DNA of 64,000 nucleotides from Shewanella psychrotolerans (GCF_019457595.1 NZ_CP080419.1:2728001-2792000); one strand, 5' to 3'; shown: positions 50,114 to 62,538, counted from the stretch's first letter. Notes: generated by a model not told the origin, from the sequence alone. Translations and numbers: made by a program.

Positions 50114-50548
50114 TTATGAGTTAACAACTTTCTTACCGCTAAACTCGGTCAATTGAGTTCCGATCGATTCCATCAATAACCAACCATCCTGCTCAAAATG
50201 TTCTCGACGTACGGCTAATGCATTGGTTTCGTCGGCCAGTTCTTTAGCTTTATCAACTAAGCAACGGCCAATCCCATTATGGCGATAAGGTTCGGCTACA
50301 TAGAGATCATCAAAATACCAAAGGGGCTTTAAAAAACGAGAAGAAAAGGAGGGGTAAAGTTGAATAAAACCGATCACTTGTTCGTCAACGATTGCAACAA
50401 AGATAACCGAATCATTCTCGCTCAAGCGAGAGCGCATAAACTCATGGCTATCTTCTATTGACGCAGCCTGACCTAAGTTCTGTCGATATTTATCGAACAA
50501 TATCGCCAACGCAGATAAATCATCTTCTATTGCAATTCTGATCAGCAT
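50114..50548 (-). CDS. GNAT-family N-acetyltransferase
   Basis: 144 residues with the GNAT fold: the acetyl-CoA-binding region is YVAEPYRHNGIGRCLVDKAKELA (R/Q-x-x-G-x-G/A variant HNGIGR), with FIQLYPSFSS as the preceding strand. The acceptor substrate is unknown. It stands alone. Confidence 0.83.
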   Translation of the reverse strand: MLIRIAIEDDLSALAILFDKYRQNLGQAASIEDSHEFMRSRLSENDSVIFVAIVDEQVIGFIQLYPSFSSRFLKPLWYFDDLYVAEPYRHNGIGRCLVDKAKELADETNALAVRREHFEQDGWLLMESIGTQLTEFSGKKVVNS

Positions 50549-50699
50549 ATTCCATCCTTGAAATTGGGTGTTTCGCTCTGAAACAAAACAAAAAGTTACA
50601 CATCCTTATGATTTAAATAAGATTAACATAATGAATCAAAAAATACAGTGGAATTTCCCAAATCAATATTATTATCATTGAGCGAAAGAGATTTGCATT

Positions 50700-51707
50700 T
50701 TACTCTCGAGCTCTAGCGCGTAAATCTTTGTATTCGAAAGAGAGTGCATGCACTCGCTCTATCGGATAGCCATTGAGGAACGCCCTCTCTCTACTCTGAT
50801 TTACCGCTGTAGGCTCTCCGCATATAAAGAGCTGCTGCTGACGATCAAACTGATGTACGTTAATCGCTTCGCTAAATGGATCGCCTAACATAATACGCCG
50901 CCCAAGTTTTCTCGGATTGGCATTACCTGTAATACAGGCTTGATAAGAGAATTGACTGTACTCAAGCATCATCTTCAACAACTGAGAATGCAGGTACAGA
51001 TCAGCTTCATTTTGCACTCCCACATAAAGGAAAATCTCCCCTTGATGTCCCTCTGCCAAAGCTTGATTAATTATCCCATGGGCAACGCCTAAGCCACTTC
51101 CAAAAGCGATAATAATTAGCTTATCTGCAGTAAAATCTGACTTATAATGACGACTGCCTAGGGGACCTTGCACCAGCAACTGTTCTCCAATACTGGCGTA
51201 ATGATATAACCAATCACTGAATTGACCATTGTATTTTCGCCTCACATGTAACTCGAGTAACGAGGCGCCTGAAATATTAGTTGGCGAGTAACTTCGAGTT
51301 AATCCATCGAAACGTCTGAGATTAATATATTGTCCAGGTTGATGACGTATCGCTTCATCAAGTTTTAAACCAATGCCAACAATAGAATCACTTAACACCG
51401 TTTTCTGTTGAATTGTTGCACCAATAAAGAGGTCTTGAGGTAAAATTGACCTAAGTGTGAGGTCCTCAGATGGCCGACATTGACAAGCACAAATATAATT
51501 ACGCTTTTTTAGTGCTAAAGTTAGTCCTCTTTGTGAACCAACAACGATATCACCTTTAACCTGCTGTACTAAGCACGTCTTACAGACCCCTTTTTTACAT
51601 GAGTAATTGAGACGTTGGCCATGACGGATCAGCGCATCTAATACCGTTTCTTGAGATTTAGACTCAAAAGCTTGTCCATCTAAATAAAATACTGTCATAT
51701 CAGTCAA
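50700..51707 (-). CDS. Ferredoxin-NAD(P)H reductase with N-terminal 2Fe-2S domain
   Basis: 335 residues. The N-terminal plant-type ferredoxin domain (about 1-90) has the cluster ligands CKKGVCKTC and a fourth Cys in YICACQC. The FAD domain has RSYSPTNIS and the NAD domain has FGSGLGVAHGII. This is the domain order of the reductase component of ring-hydroxylating or mono-oxygenase systems, or of CDP-sugar deoxygenases. No oxygenase gene is nearby, so its electron acceptor is unknown. Confidence 0.85.
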   Translation of the reverse strand: MTDMTVFYLDGQAFESKSQETVLDALIRHGQRLNYSCKKGVCKTCLVQQVKGDIVVGSQRGLTLALKKRNYICACQCRPSEDLTLRSILPQDLFIGATIQQKTVLSDSIVGIGLKLDEAIRHQPGQYINLRRFDGLTRSYSPTNISGASLLELHVRRKYNGQFSDWLYHYASIGEQLLVQGPLGSRHYKSDFTADKLIIIAFGSGLGVAHGIINQALAEGHQGEIFLYVGVQNEADLYLHSQLLKMMLEYSQFSYQACITGNANPRKLGRRIMLGDPFSEAINVHQFDRQQQLFICGEPTAVNQSRERAFLNGYPIERVHALSFEYKDLRARARE

Positions 51708-51875
51708 TTTTTCTCATCTATTATAGGCGTTCTGCAATTTAACCATTCAATATTGGCAACAATACTACTAAAATTATAGCGACTGGTTTAACGATTGTGC
51801 TGGTGATATCTTTTCTACCACCAATAAGCAACGCTATATCACCGTTTACTGTATACATCTAACTAAAAGGTCATT

Positions 51876-54800
51876 ATGTCTTCCGTCCCTTCATTGTTTG
51901 CTCGTCTAGGACAAAAATACAAACGACTACCTAAATATCAACGATATATAGGCATCACCTTATCTCTGTATTTAACATGGACCTTGTTACTCGGTCTACT
52001 GACTCCTTACCTTATTGTTCAACAAACGCCAAAACAGTTGTCTTCACTGTTAAATAGACCTGTAGCCTTAAAAGACGTGAGCATTAACCCATTTACATTA
52101 GCGGTTAAAATTGACGGTTTTAGCATAGCCGAGAAGGACAACAGCGCTTTCGTCGGTTTTGAACAATTAGCTTTTCAATACCAGTTTTGGCACTCTCTAT
52201 TTGACTGGGGATTTAGCTTTACCGATGTCACCCTCGCTTCGCCTTATGCCAATGTGCGAAGAGTTGTAAGTAATGAGCCATTAAGGTTCAATTTTTCTGA
52301 CATCATAGAGACCTTAAACGCTAACGCCACTGACACACAATCACAAGAAACTGAACAAACCAGTCAAGCCAGTCAAGCCATTCCTCATATTATGGTGACA
52401 AAACTTGCCATAGTTGATGCAGCGCTAGAACTGGCTGATGACGTCACCCAAAGCCAAGTTAGTTACCATAAAGTCAACCTCCATGTTAATGCGTTTGACT
52501 CACTCAACCCACTGGCCGTTAATGGCAAAGAGGACCCACAAAGGATCAACCATTACGATATTGAGTTTCACGGTAAGAATGGTGGAATGATAGCGCTAAA
52601 AGGGCAAGTACAACTGTCTCCGTTAGATGTGCGAGGCGATATTACATTGTCCGATATCGTATTACCCCAGTTTTGGAGCCTAGTAGCACAAGACTTTACT
52701 ATTTCGTTAGATCAAGGTTATCTCGACTTTTCAACCGACTACCGCTTAGCAATAGACAACGAACAGCTTATTGCCAAAACTAACAGCGGTGAACTTACCT
52801 TGAAACAAATAGCAATTAACCATCAGCAGCGAGAAATAATGACGCTGGATGCGATTGCGCTTCATAACATCAACTTCGACCTAACGAATAAACAGGTAAC
52901 CATCGATGCGTTAAGCTCGCAAAACTTATTACTCAATGCGCGCGTAGACAACGAGGGGCTTAATTTAGTTAGATTATTCACTCCTAAATCGATGCAATCA
53001 TCAGCAGGTGCCGCCGCGACGCAGCCTACCGAACCTGCACTTATCGCTTCAGAAACGGTCACAGCGGTAGAGACGGCTCAAGCAGTCCCTACAACAGCAA
53101 ATGACGATAAGTTAACTGCTAACCATCAAAGTGAACTAACAAGCACAAATACATCGACTAGTTTAGAGCCACAATGGAGCGCAAGATTAAATGCAATTGA
53201 GATAAGTGGATATCAACTCGCACTTAAAGAACAATTATTAAACGATGAAAACCAGTGGAATATTGGCGATATTAAACTCACTACAGGTAGTATTGATGCA
53301 GCGCTAAGTGCACCGATCGACTTTGAGTTAGCGCTTAGTCTTAATCAACAAGGTCAACTCGCCACCCGTGGCCAAATCGATGCTAAGAGCCAGAAAATAC
53401 AAGCACAATTTACCCTGACTAAATTGGCGCTAAACCAGTTCCAGAACTTTCTCACCCCTTACCTTAACATCGATCTTGAGCAGGGATTGTTAAGCACCCA
53501 AGGCGAACTCGTCGCAGATGCTGAGGCACAGATGCGTGTAAACGCAGCCGTTCAAATCGATGAGCTATCGATAAGGGACAACTTACAGCAACAACCCCTA
53601 TTAAAATGGCATAGCCTTGACATTAACCAAATGGAGTTTGATAAACAAACTAATGCATTGGTTATCGATCAAGTGACCCTAACTAAGCCCTTCGGACGTG
53701 TGTTAATTGCCGAAGATAGAAGCACTAACTTTCAAGGCTTAGTCAAAGATCTTGAGCCTCAGGCCGAAGCTACGCCAGCAGAAAAAGCGCAGCGAAGCAT
53801 AGATGAAACGCCATCACCAATGGCACTATCGATAAACAATGTGATTATCAATGGCGGTTCAACATTCTTCGCCGATAAATCATTAACGCCTAACTTTGCC
53901 GCAAGTATTGAGCAGCTGTCAGGTAGCATCTCAAACTTGTCATCGAGCAGTAAAAAGGCCGCCGGTGTCGACATTAAAGGTAAAATAGACAGATATGCTC
54001 CGGTCACGCTCAAAGGAGAAATAAATCCTTTACTTGAGCAACCTTACTTAGATTTAGATCTTAGCTTTAAACATGTTGAGTTAACGTCGGTTAACCCCTA
54101 CTCGGGCACCTATGCCGGTTACTACATCGACAAAGGCTTAATGTCTTTAGACCTTAACTATCAACTTGAGAACAATCAACTCGTAGGAGATAACCACCTC
54201 GTTGTCGATCAGCTACAACTAGGAAAAAGAAGTGAAAGCAGTTTAGCCACCTCCCTGCCGGTAACCTTGGCCATCGCATTATTACAAGACAGGAATGGCG
54301 TTATTGATCTCGGCTTACAAGTATCTGGCGATCTTAATGAACCAAGCTTCAGCTTTGGCAGCATCGTCATGACCGCATTTACCAATGTGATAACGAAAGC
54401 CGTGACAGCACCATTTAGTTTGTTAGCTGGGCTGCTGGGATCAGATGATGAATTAGACAAAGTCGCCTTTAATGTAGGCTCAGCGGCGCTCAATAAGGAT
54501 AGTCAATCCTTACTCGATAAACTGGCAAAAGGCCTAAAAGACAGACCAAAACTGCGCCTTAGCGCAAAAGGAGCCGTCAACCTCACTGAAGATAGCCAAG
54601 CCTTAATGAGTGCGCAGTTACAGCAAAAGTTAGCACAAACGGCCAACCTGGATATAGCAGCCCTCCCAGCAGGACTCAGCCCAAGTACTTACCCAACATC
54701 AGGCGTATTATCTGATGCGCTAAAACGTCTTTACGAGACAGAACTTGGTCTACCCGCCGATGAGATAAAACAGCAGATTGAAACACGCCAAGAGCAAAAA

Positions 54801-55037
54801 TTATCTGAAGACGATCTGTTAACACGTTGGCACATGACCTTATATAACTCACTATTGTCGCACCAAGATATTGGCGAATCGGCACTAGGTACACTTGCTC
54901 AGCAGCGGGCTGTCACCGTAAAACATTATCTTATTGAGCAAGCTAAGATTGAACCAGGAAGAATATTTGTCCTCGATAGCCAAGCGGATCTCAATACCAG
55001 CGCAAGCCAAGCACTATTGACCCTTAGTGCAGATTAG
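51876..55037 (+). CDS. DUF748 (AsmA-like) envelope protein
   Basis: A 1053-residue envelope protein with one N-terminal membrane helix (YIGITLSLYLTWTLLLGLL...) and a long beta-rich periplasmic region with DUF748 repeats. AsmA-like proteins are thought to move or organise phospholipids between membranes; DUF748 members are less well known. A Ser/Thr/Ala/Gln-rich low-complexity linker lies near residues 370-430. Near the C-terminus, FNVGSAALNKDSQSLLDKLAKGL resembles an OmpA-like start. The ATG is preceded by AAGGTC. Confidence 0.82.
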   Translation: MSSVPSLFARLGQKYKRLPKYQRYIGITLSLYLTWTLLLGLLTPYLIVQQTPKQLSSLLNRPVALKDVSINPFTLAVKIDGFSIAEKDNSAFVGFEQLAFQYQFWHSLFDWGFSFTDVTLASPYANVRRVVSNEPLRFNFSDIIETLNANATDTQSQETEQTSQASQAIPHIMVTKLAIVDAALELADDVTQSQVSYHKVNLHVNAFDSLNPLAVNGKEDPQRINHYDIEFHGKNGGMIALKGQVQLSPLDVRGDITLSDIVLPQFWSLVAQDFTISLDQGYLDFSTDYRLAIDNEQLIAKTNSGELTLKQIAINHQQREIMTLDAIALHNINFDLTNKQVTIDALSSQNLLLNARVDNEGLNLVRLFTPKSMQSSAGAAATQPTEPALIASETVTAVETAQAVPTTANDDKLTANHQSELTSTNTSTSLEPQWSARLNAIEISGYQLALKEQLLNDENQWNIGDIKLTTGSIDAALSAPIDFELALSLNQQGQLATRGQIDAKSQKIQAQFTLTKLALNQFQNFLTPYLNIDLEQGLLSTQGELVADAEAQMRVNAAVQIDELSIRDNLQQQPLLKWHSLDINQMEFDKQTNALVIDQVTLTKPFGRVLIAEDRSTNFQGLVKDLEPQAEATPAEKAQRSIDETPSPMALSINNVIINGGSTFFADKSLTPNFAASIEQLSGSISNLSSSSKKAAGVDIKGKIDRYAPVTLKGEINPLLEQPYLDLDLSFKHVELTSVNPYSGTYAGYYIDKGLMSLDLNYQLENNQLVGDNHLVVDQLQLGKRSESSLATSLPVTLAIALLQDRNGVIDLGLQVSGDLNEPSFSFGSIVMTAFTNVITKAVTAPFSLLAGLLGSDDELDKVAFNVGSAALNKDSQSLLDKLAKGLKDRPKLRLSAKGAVNLTEDSQALMSAQLQQKLAQTANLDIAALPAGLSPSTYPTSGVLSDALKRLYETELGLPADEIKQQIETRQEQKLSEDDLLTRWHMTLYNSLLSHQDIGESALGTLAQQRAVTVKHYLIEQAKIEPGRIFVLDSQADLNTSASQALLTLSAD

Positions 55038-55269
55038 TATCAGTAGGAGCGAGCTAAGCCTCGCTCCTACTCTATCTTGCTCGCCTTTAGTTATCCACCA
55101 GCACTCGCTGACTTGTACTGATGGGTATGACTTATAATCCGTCAACATATACCCACACGACGCTTGCATTATTTCTAGCGTTTATCTGCCGCAAGTTAAA
55201 ATCAAAACTTTGATCCTAGTCACGCTTAAGTTAAAATCACGCCCACTAAACCATATGAGGAAGTTGTTA

Positions 55270-55626
55270 ATGTTTATTGTTCGTTGGGTATTAGGCCGCA
55301 TCATCCTGTTTTTTAATTTTATTTTCGCTCCCAAAAAACGCCAACGTCCGATCACCGAACAGGTTAAGATCGATGAACAAACTCGCCAAATTCAACTATA
55401 TCAATACCCAGCCTGCCCGTTTTGCGTCAAAGTACGCCGCGCGATTCGTCGTCAAGGATTAAACATCGCGACCGTTGATGCAAAAAAAGCAGAACATCAA
55501 CAAACCCTCGTCGAACAAGGCGGTAAAGCCATGGTGCCTTGCCTACGTATCGAAGATAATGGCCAAGTTCAGTGGATGTATGAGTCATCAGATATCATTA
55601 ACTACCTAAACCAGCGCTTCGCCTAA
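55270..55626 (+). CDS. Membrane-anchored glutaredoxin-like protein
   Basis: 118 residues: an N-terminal membrane helix (FIVRWVLGRIILFFNFIF), a basic linker, then a glutaredoxin/GST-N-type thioredoxin fold with YPACPFCVKVRRAIRRQG, where CPFC is the redox motif, MVPCLRI (cis-Pro) and ESSDIINYL. I chose ATG 55270 because GAGGAAG lies seven bases before it; an earlier ATG at 55255 would add five residues. The Grx domain follows a basic linker, so it probably faces the cytosol. It follows the DUF748 gene by 233 bases. Confidence 0.83.
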   Translation: MFIVRWVLGRIILFFNFIFAPKKRQRPITEQVKIDEQTRQIQLYQYPACPFCVKVRRAIRRQGLNIATVDAKKAEHQQTLVEQGGKAMVPCLRIEDNGQVQWMYESSDIINYLNQRFA

Positions 55627-55707
55627 CTAACAAAATGCGCGTTAATAAAGGCTATTAACGCGCATACTTACATCCTGTTGCTATTTATATCTCTTCAGAG
55701 CTTTTAA

Positions 55708-56112
55708 TCAGAGCTTTGGCATCATCCCTTTCAATACGATATCGTGATAAGTTACCACGCCTAAAATTTTGCCCGCCTCTATCACTGGCGCCTTATTAAT
55801 GCCAAAACGCTCAAATAATCTTGCGGTATAACGAATATCCATATCGGCATGAACCGACAGCACGGGCTTAATCATGATCTCATAAACATTTACTCGCTGG
55901 GGAGATTTGTCTTTAGCAAGCACCTTACGCGCGATATCACTCATGAGTACCATGCCATATTCGTCATGTTCATGACGCTTATTAACCAATAACATACTGA
56001 CATCATGAGACACCGCTAATTGAATTGCTTCAGATACAGTATGCAGCCCATCGATCATGGCGTAATCATCGGTCATCACATCGCTATTTTTTATTGGCGT
56101 CGATGGTTTCAT
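55708..56112 (-). CDS. CBS-domain protein
   Basis: 134 residues with two CBS modules (about 8-70 and 80-134; GLHTVSEAIQLAVSHDVSMLLV and LSVHADMDIRYTARLFERFGINKAPVI). CBS pairs bind adenosine nucleotides and act as energy sensors. Last gene of the four-gene operon; its ATG overlaps the PII-like stop (4 bases). Confidence 0.85.
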   Translation of the reverse strand: MKPSTPIKNSDVMTDDYAMIDGLHTVSEAIQLAVSHDVSMLLVNKRHEHDEYGMVLMSDIARKVLAKDKSPQRVNVYEIMIKPVLSVHADMDIRYTARLFERFGINKAPVIEAGKILGVVTYHDIVLKGMMPKL

Positions 56113-56459
56113 ATTTGATCCTCAATCTCTTTGCTGAGTATTTCGACTTGATGAGCGATACCGACCGCATCTTCCACATCAATCTGAATCGCAATCCCTT
56201 GTCCGGGATTGGTTTCAAACTCACCCACCTTGCAGATAGTTTCTAAAATTGTCCGGCTCATATGCTCCTCAACCAACCATAAAATGACATCACGTTGAAT
56301 ATCGAGTCCGAGCCCCATAAAGGTTTTCTTTTTCTCTAAACCTTCACCTCGAGCATGATTAATTACCGTCGCGCCAGTGGCACCAGCCTCTCTTGCAGCA
56401 TCAAGCACGACATCGGTGCAGGTTTCGTCGACAAACGCGACAATAAGTTTAAAGCGCAT
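56109..56459 (-). CDS. PII-like (GlnB fold) regulatory protein
   Basis: 116 residues with a ferredoxin-like PII fold: FKLIVAFVDETCTDVVLDAAREAGATGATVINHARG, then a T-loop region without the usual uridylylated Tyr, then GQGIAIQIDVEDAVGIA. The missing Tyr implies that it is not regulated by GlnD and probably responds to a small molecule directly. It sits one base after the second DUF1538 gene. Confidence 0.8.
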   Translation of the reverse strand: MRFKLIVAFVDETCTDVVLDAAREAGATGATVINHARGEGLEKKKTFMGLGLDIQRDVILWLVEEHMSRTILETICKVGEFETNPGQGIAIQIDVEDAVGIAHQVEILSKEIEDQI

Positions 56460-56460
56460 G

Positions 56461-57237
56461 TTATCGCTCCTTAGCGGATTTTCGCTTAATCATAAATTCA
56501 ACTAACTGGGCATAACCCATCACAGTGATCATGGGAAATAAACTGGCAAAAGCAATCAAACCAAAGCCATCAATTAAGGGATCGCGGCCATCGACATTGG
56601 TGGCTAAACCTAAGCCAAGCGCCGCCACTAAAGGGACGGTGACGGTTGATGTCGTTACCCCCCCTGAATCATAAGCTAAGGGCACAATCATCTTTGGGGC
56701 ATAAAAAGTTTGTATCACCACCAACACATAACCCGCCATAATGTAATAGTGAATGGGATCGCCAACCACAATGCGAAAGCAACCCAGTGCTATACCCACA
56801 GCAACCCCTATCGCGACAGAGATCCTTAATCCCTGTATACCTATGGTTCCCCCTGAAACTTCATTGGCCTTAATGGCAACGGCAATGAGCGAAGGCTCCG
56901 CGATGGTCGTACTAAAACCTATCGCTGCCGCAAAGATATAAACCCACAAATAGTCTTGCCAAACAAAAGGCGACATGTCGCCATCGGGGTGTAAGAAACT
57001 TGGTGAGGTCAGTTGGTTCGCCATGTCCTCACCGATTGGAAACAGTGCTAATTCCAATCCAACGAGAAAAAAAGTCAACCCCAAAATCACATAAATAAAC
57101 CCGAGTAGCACTTTCTGCCAATGAACTATGGGACGCCTTAACACCCCAAGCTGAAAACCAAACAAAATAACGGCTATAGGCACAACGTCACGGGCAGTGA
57201 GCAATAAAGTGTTAAAGATATCACTGACCATATTCAT
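56461..57237 (-). CDS. DUF1538 membrane protein, second copy
   Basis: 258 residues, about seven hydrophobic segments. It shares the conserved signatures GFSTTIAEPSLIAVA and [24 protein letters not shown] with the upstream copy. The two resemble the two halves of a transporter, with the charged YDSGG loop a likely substrate or ion site. The start codon overlaps the preceding stop by one base. Confidence 0.82.
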   Translation of the reverse strand: MNMVSDIFNTLLLTARDVVPIAVILFGFQLGVLRRPIVHWQKVLLGFIYVILGLTFFLVGLELALFPIGEDMANQLTSPSFLHPDGDMSPFVWQDYLWVYIFAAAIGFSTTIAEPSLIAVAIKANEVSGGTIGIQGLRISVAIGVAVGIALGCFRIVVGDPIHYYIMAGYVLVVIQTFYAPKMIVPLAYDSGGVTTSTVTVPLVAALGLGLATNVDGRDPLIDGFGLIAFASLFPMITVMGYAQLVEFMIKRKSAKER

Positions 57238-57971
57238 TAGAGCACCGCCATGCCATAAAGTAGTACGAAGATCATTGGCGTTAAACTCGCAAAAGCAATT
57301 AATCCAAAACCATCGAGCATCGGATTACGCCCCTTAATAACAGTTGCCAGACCGACACCTAATGCGGTGACTAAGGGCACTGTGATCGTCGATGTGGTTA
57401 CCCCGCCAGAGTCATATGCAATACCGATGATATTGTCGGGAGCAAAACTGGTGAGGATCATCACTAACACATAACCACCGATGATCAAATAGTGAATCGG
57501 CCAGCCTTTAAGTATTCTGATCACCCCAAGCAAAATAGCCAAACCAACCGATATCGCCACAGTTAATCTCAACCCCATAGCATAGCTATCCATCGCCTCA
57601 GTTGAATTAACGATGGCACCAGAACGAGCAGCCACCTCAGCGGCCTCATTCGCGACCGCGGTTAATGCGGGTTCAGCGAGTGTAGTACCAAAGCCTAATG
57701 AAAACGAAAACACCACCAACCAAAAAACACTGCCCTTTCGTGCTAATGCTTGTGCTAATGACTCGCCAATAGGAAACAAACCCATCTCTAAGCCAAATAC
57801 AAAGAAAGTTAAACCAAAAACAATAAACAATAAACCGATTAGAATAGAGGCAAGATCAGCGGGCGCTTGTTGCAAGACGACAATTTCAAAAAATCCGACG
57901 ACAAAAATAATGGGGAGCAGATCCCTAAAGCTACCTAGCAGCGAGGTCAAAAGCTTCATTATTGCCGACAT
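57237..57971 (-). CDS. DUF1538 membrane protein, first copy
   Basis: 244 residues with several membrane helices and the same family motifs as its neighbour ([39 protein letters not shown]). The start ATG 57971 is preceded by TTAGGAG; a longer frame begins at 58001. First gene of the operon. Function unknown; a solute or ion transporter is plausible from the paired architecture and the linked PII and CBS regulators. Confidence 0.82.
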   Translation of the reverse strand: MSAIMKLLTSLLGSFRDLLPIIFVVGFFEIVVLQQAPADLASILIGLLFIVFGLTFFVFGLEMGLFPIGESLAQALARKGSVFWLVVFSFSLGFGTTLAEPALTAVANEAAEVAARSGAIVNSTEAMDSYAMGLRLTVAISVGLAILLGVIRILKGWPIHYLIIGGYVLVMILTSFAPDNIIGIAYDSGGVTTSTITVPLVTALGVGLATVIKGRNPMLDGFGLIAFASLTPMIFVLLYGMAVL

Positions 57972-58001
57972 TCTCTCTCCTAAGAATTGCACATTCCACA
58001 C

Positions 58002-58322
58002 TCATTTTAGTTTGCCAACCCCCAACCAAATAACAACAACTAATTAACACCAACACGACTTAACGTGATTTATGTCAAATTGCCTGTCCTATACGAGCGG
58101 CAAACAGTCCGTTTGTTAACCTCGCAGCAATTACATTTAATAAGCGAGCGACTTATTGATGAATTCAAGATGCTCATACATAGTGCTCAATCTAATAGCC
58201 CTAATTTAAGCGCCTGTCTGTATAAAGGTGTGATCTATTGATGATATAGCCAGCCAATTACGTTATCCTCACTTATGCTAACCCAATCACACCAAGAAAC
58301 TGCATCGAATGACTATAAAATC
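58002..58322. other. Intergenic region upstream of the DUF1538 operon
   Basis: 321 bases. A CRP-like site GTGATTTATGTCAAAT (58065-58080; compare TGTGA-N6-TCACA) lies about 95 bases before the operon start, at low confidence. No other signal. Confidence 0.3.
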
Positions 58323-58742
58323 ATGCCAATAAAAAATGTTGTTTTACTCTTTCTACTTGCCAACCTCACCACTGCGTGTGCGGGGAGTAAACCCGACGTC
58401 GATGACTTTACAATTAAAGTAGAAGACAGATTTCAAACCTCGATTAAAGGCGATGGTATCAAGCTGTTTACCTACAAGGTGAAGTACGCCCATTTACCGA
58501 CGCTTGAACAACCTCATATGGCGCGTGTGAGAAAGTTAGAAAGAAAGAAGCGCGCTAGCAACAATTTATCCCAGTGGACACAGCAGATTGAGCTAGGACT
58601 AGATAAAACCATCAATATGACAGGGTATTGTCGTGAGGGCTATATCGAACTGAGCCGAATTGTCGAAGTTGGCCGAGGTGAGATCCGTGGTGAATGTAAT
58701 GATGGGGCTTCAAAAGACGATATCAAAAAATTCGCCTCCTGA
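58323..58742 (+). CDS. Hypothetical lipoprotein
   Basis: About 139 residues. The signal VVLLFLLANLTTACAG carries a lipobox Cys near residue 20. The rest is charged, with a Lys/Arg-rich segment (RVRKLERKKRASNN) and two Cys (GYCREGY, GECNDG) that could form a disulfide. I do not recognise the family. The start is uncertain: ATG 58323 fits the signal peptide but has a weak ribosome binding site, and a frame opens at 58275. Confidence 0.6.
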   Translation: MPIKNVVLLFLLANLTTACAGSKPDVDDFTIKVEDRFQTSIKGDGIKLFTYKVKYAHLPTLEQPHMARVRKLERKKRASNNLSQWTQQIELGLDKTINMTGYCREGYIELSRIVEVGRGEIRGECNDGASKDDIKKFAS

Positions 58743-58767
58743 ATATTGTCGGCACCTCTCCAGTCAG

Positions 58768-59436
58768 TTAGTGATTAAATACCCCATGCACCAAAAAATG
58801 TACGGTTTGTTCAATGACTTTAGCGTTATTCATCATCAAAGGATGAGTTACTGGCAGTGCGATATGATCCTTCATTCCCGCTAATTTAGTCCGTTCTACC
58901 GATACTTTACCATCATTAGGCTTAGGTAACATGGTAGACAAGAGTATATTGATACTGCGGGTCCCCGCAATAACACCGAGTTCAAAATTAACGTCTCCGA
59001 GGCGGTTAGGAACACTCATCGCTTCGGTCCCAAGTTGCATTCCTGCAGGGCCATTAATAAACCTAAATCCAGGCACATTATGCAATGTATCAACAACCTC
59101 GCTGCCTTGATTTGGAGGACCTAACATCACGACTCGCCCTAAATTGTCTATATGATGTTGACTCAAATATTGCCGCACTAAAATCCCGCCCATTGAATGA
59201 GTAACGAAATTAATTTTCCGCGCATCGCCACATAAAGATAACGCCTCAGCCACTGCGACGTCGGCAAGTGTCGCTATATCGTGTTTAGTTGATGGATAGG
59301 AATGATTGATACAGCGATAGCCCCGCTTTTCGAGTGCTAATGCCAACTTACGTAAAGAACGTTCACTGCGGGCTAGGCCATGAAGTAAAATCACATATTC
59401 TTGCATATTGGTATCAGCAGTAGAGCATTTCGTCAT
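58768..59436 (-). CDS. Alpha/beta-hydrolase, lipase-like
   Basis: Serine hydrolase with the oxyanion motif YVILLHGLARS, the nucleophile elbow VTHSMGGILVRQYL, and a short lid region, as in class 3-type lipases or esterases. The catalytic His is in DHIALPVTHPLMMN. The start is uncertain; I give ATG 59436 (MTKCSTADTN), but GTG 59550 and ATG 59472 are open and none has a good ribosome binding site. Substrate unknown. Confidence 0.78.
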   Translation of the reverse strand: MTKCSTADTNMQEYVILLHGLARSERSLRKLALALEKRGYRCINHSYPSTKHDIATLADVAVAEALSLCGDARKINFVTHSMGGILVRQYLSQHHIDNLGRVVMLGPPNQGSEVVDTLHNVPGFRFINGPAGMQLGTEAMSVPNRLGDVNFELGVIAGTRSINILLSTMLPKPNDGKVSVERTKLAGMKDHIALPVTHPLMMNNAKVIEQTVHFLVHGVFNH

Positions 59437-59654
59437 AAAAACGTCTTTGCGAGTAGTGACTAATATCTGCATTCTATCAAGCTTGATTCTAGAAAGGATA
59501 CGAGAATTTCCTGAAAAATGCGCGGTAATACAACGATTAAAAGCAGGCACTAACTACAAAAAGTAACTACAACAAGAAGTGGCTCTAATAAGAAACAGAT
59601 GTGGCACAAGCTAAGCTAGCACCACATCTGTCATTTCTATCGTGCTATTTTCGA

Positions 59655-61874
<2,220 letters not shown>

Positions 61875-62079
61875 CTATAAGGTCTATTAGTTATAGTTGC
61901 TTAACATCGCTTTATGCCAATGAAGCTTATCTATCACTAAGATAGCTTTTTCCGATTAGCCCTGTTTTGAATAGCGGTATAGCGAGTTACCGCTCATTCC
62001 CCTCCACAAATTAACGCCACAATCTCATGCTAGCCACTTATGTTAGTAACTCTGCAAAAAGGGCTATCGAGCAGATAGC

Positions 62080-62412
62080 TTACTCTGATGACTTAATAAC
62101 TGAAAAACCGATAAGGTAGAGGGTATCAATCGCACCATAGATGTCGATGATCACTTTTTTAAGCTCTGATAGCGTCATATTTTCTTGCTGAGCGTGAACA
62201 TCATTCAAATCGCTAAAAGCGAGCTTTTCAACCCGCTCAACCAGGACGTCGCAAAACCAGCGATGATCCTCAAATGTCGCTACATGTAGACGTTGCCCAG
62301 CAGTGAAATGAGACTCAGATTGATCTCTTAAGGTGATATTTTTAGCGCCAGTGAGAATATCGGCCTCGAAGCGCTGGAAAAAGGTGATCTCACCATCAAT
62401 GGAATATGTCAT
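62080..62412 (-). CDS. yqfB: N4-acetylcytidine amidohydrolase (ASCH domain, YqfB)
   Basis: Hydrolyses N4-acetylcytidine to cytidine and acetate. The 110 residues match E. coli YqfB along the whole length: ITFFQRFEADILTG, ITLRDQSESHF, FEDHRWFCDV, QQENMTLSELKKVI. The N-terminus has a few extra residues. It stands alone; the start is ATG 62412. Confidence 0.93.
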   Translation of the reverse strand: MTYSIDGEITFFQRFEADILTGAKNITLRDQSESHFTAGQRLHVATFEDHRWFCDVLVERVEKLAFSDLNDVHAQQENMTLSELKKVIIDIYGAIDTLYLIGFSVIKSSE

Positions 62413-62538
62413 AAATCCTCACGATTAAAATATTTGCCTATAGCCGCCTGCCTAAGATTAAGTTAAAATCCGCCTCCGGTTTACGCTATCTCGAAGCTAG
62501 GCCCTATTTTGAGTTAACTAAACACTTAGGTGGAGCGT

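Noticed and set aside
61931..61945. Possible OxyR site upstream of katG (CTATC-ACTAA-GATAG)
   Set aside because: A single short palindrome with half-sites in the wrong orientation for the ATAG-N7-CTAT pattern; kept only as a remark.
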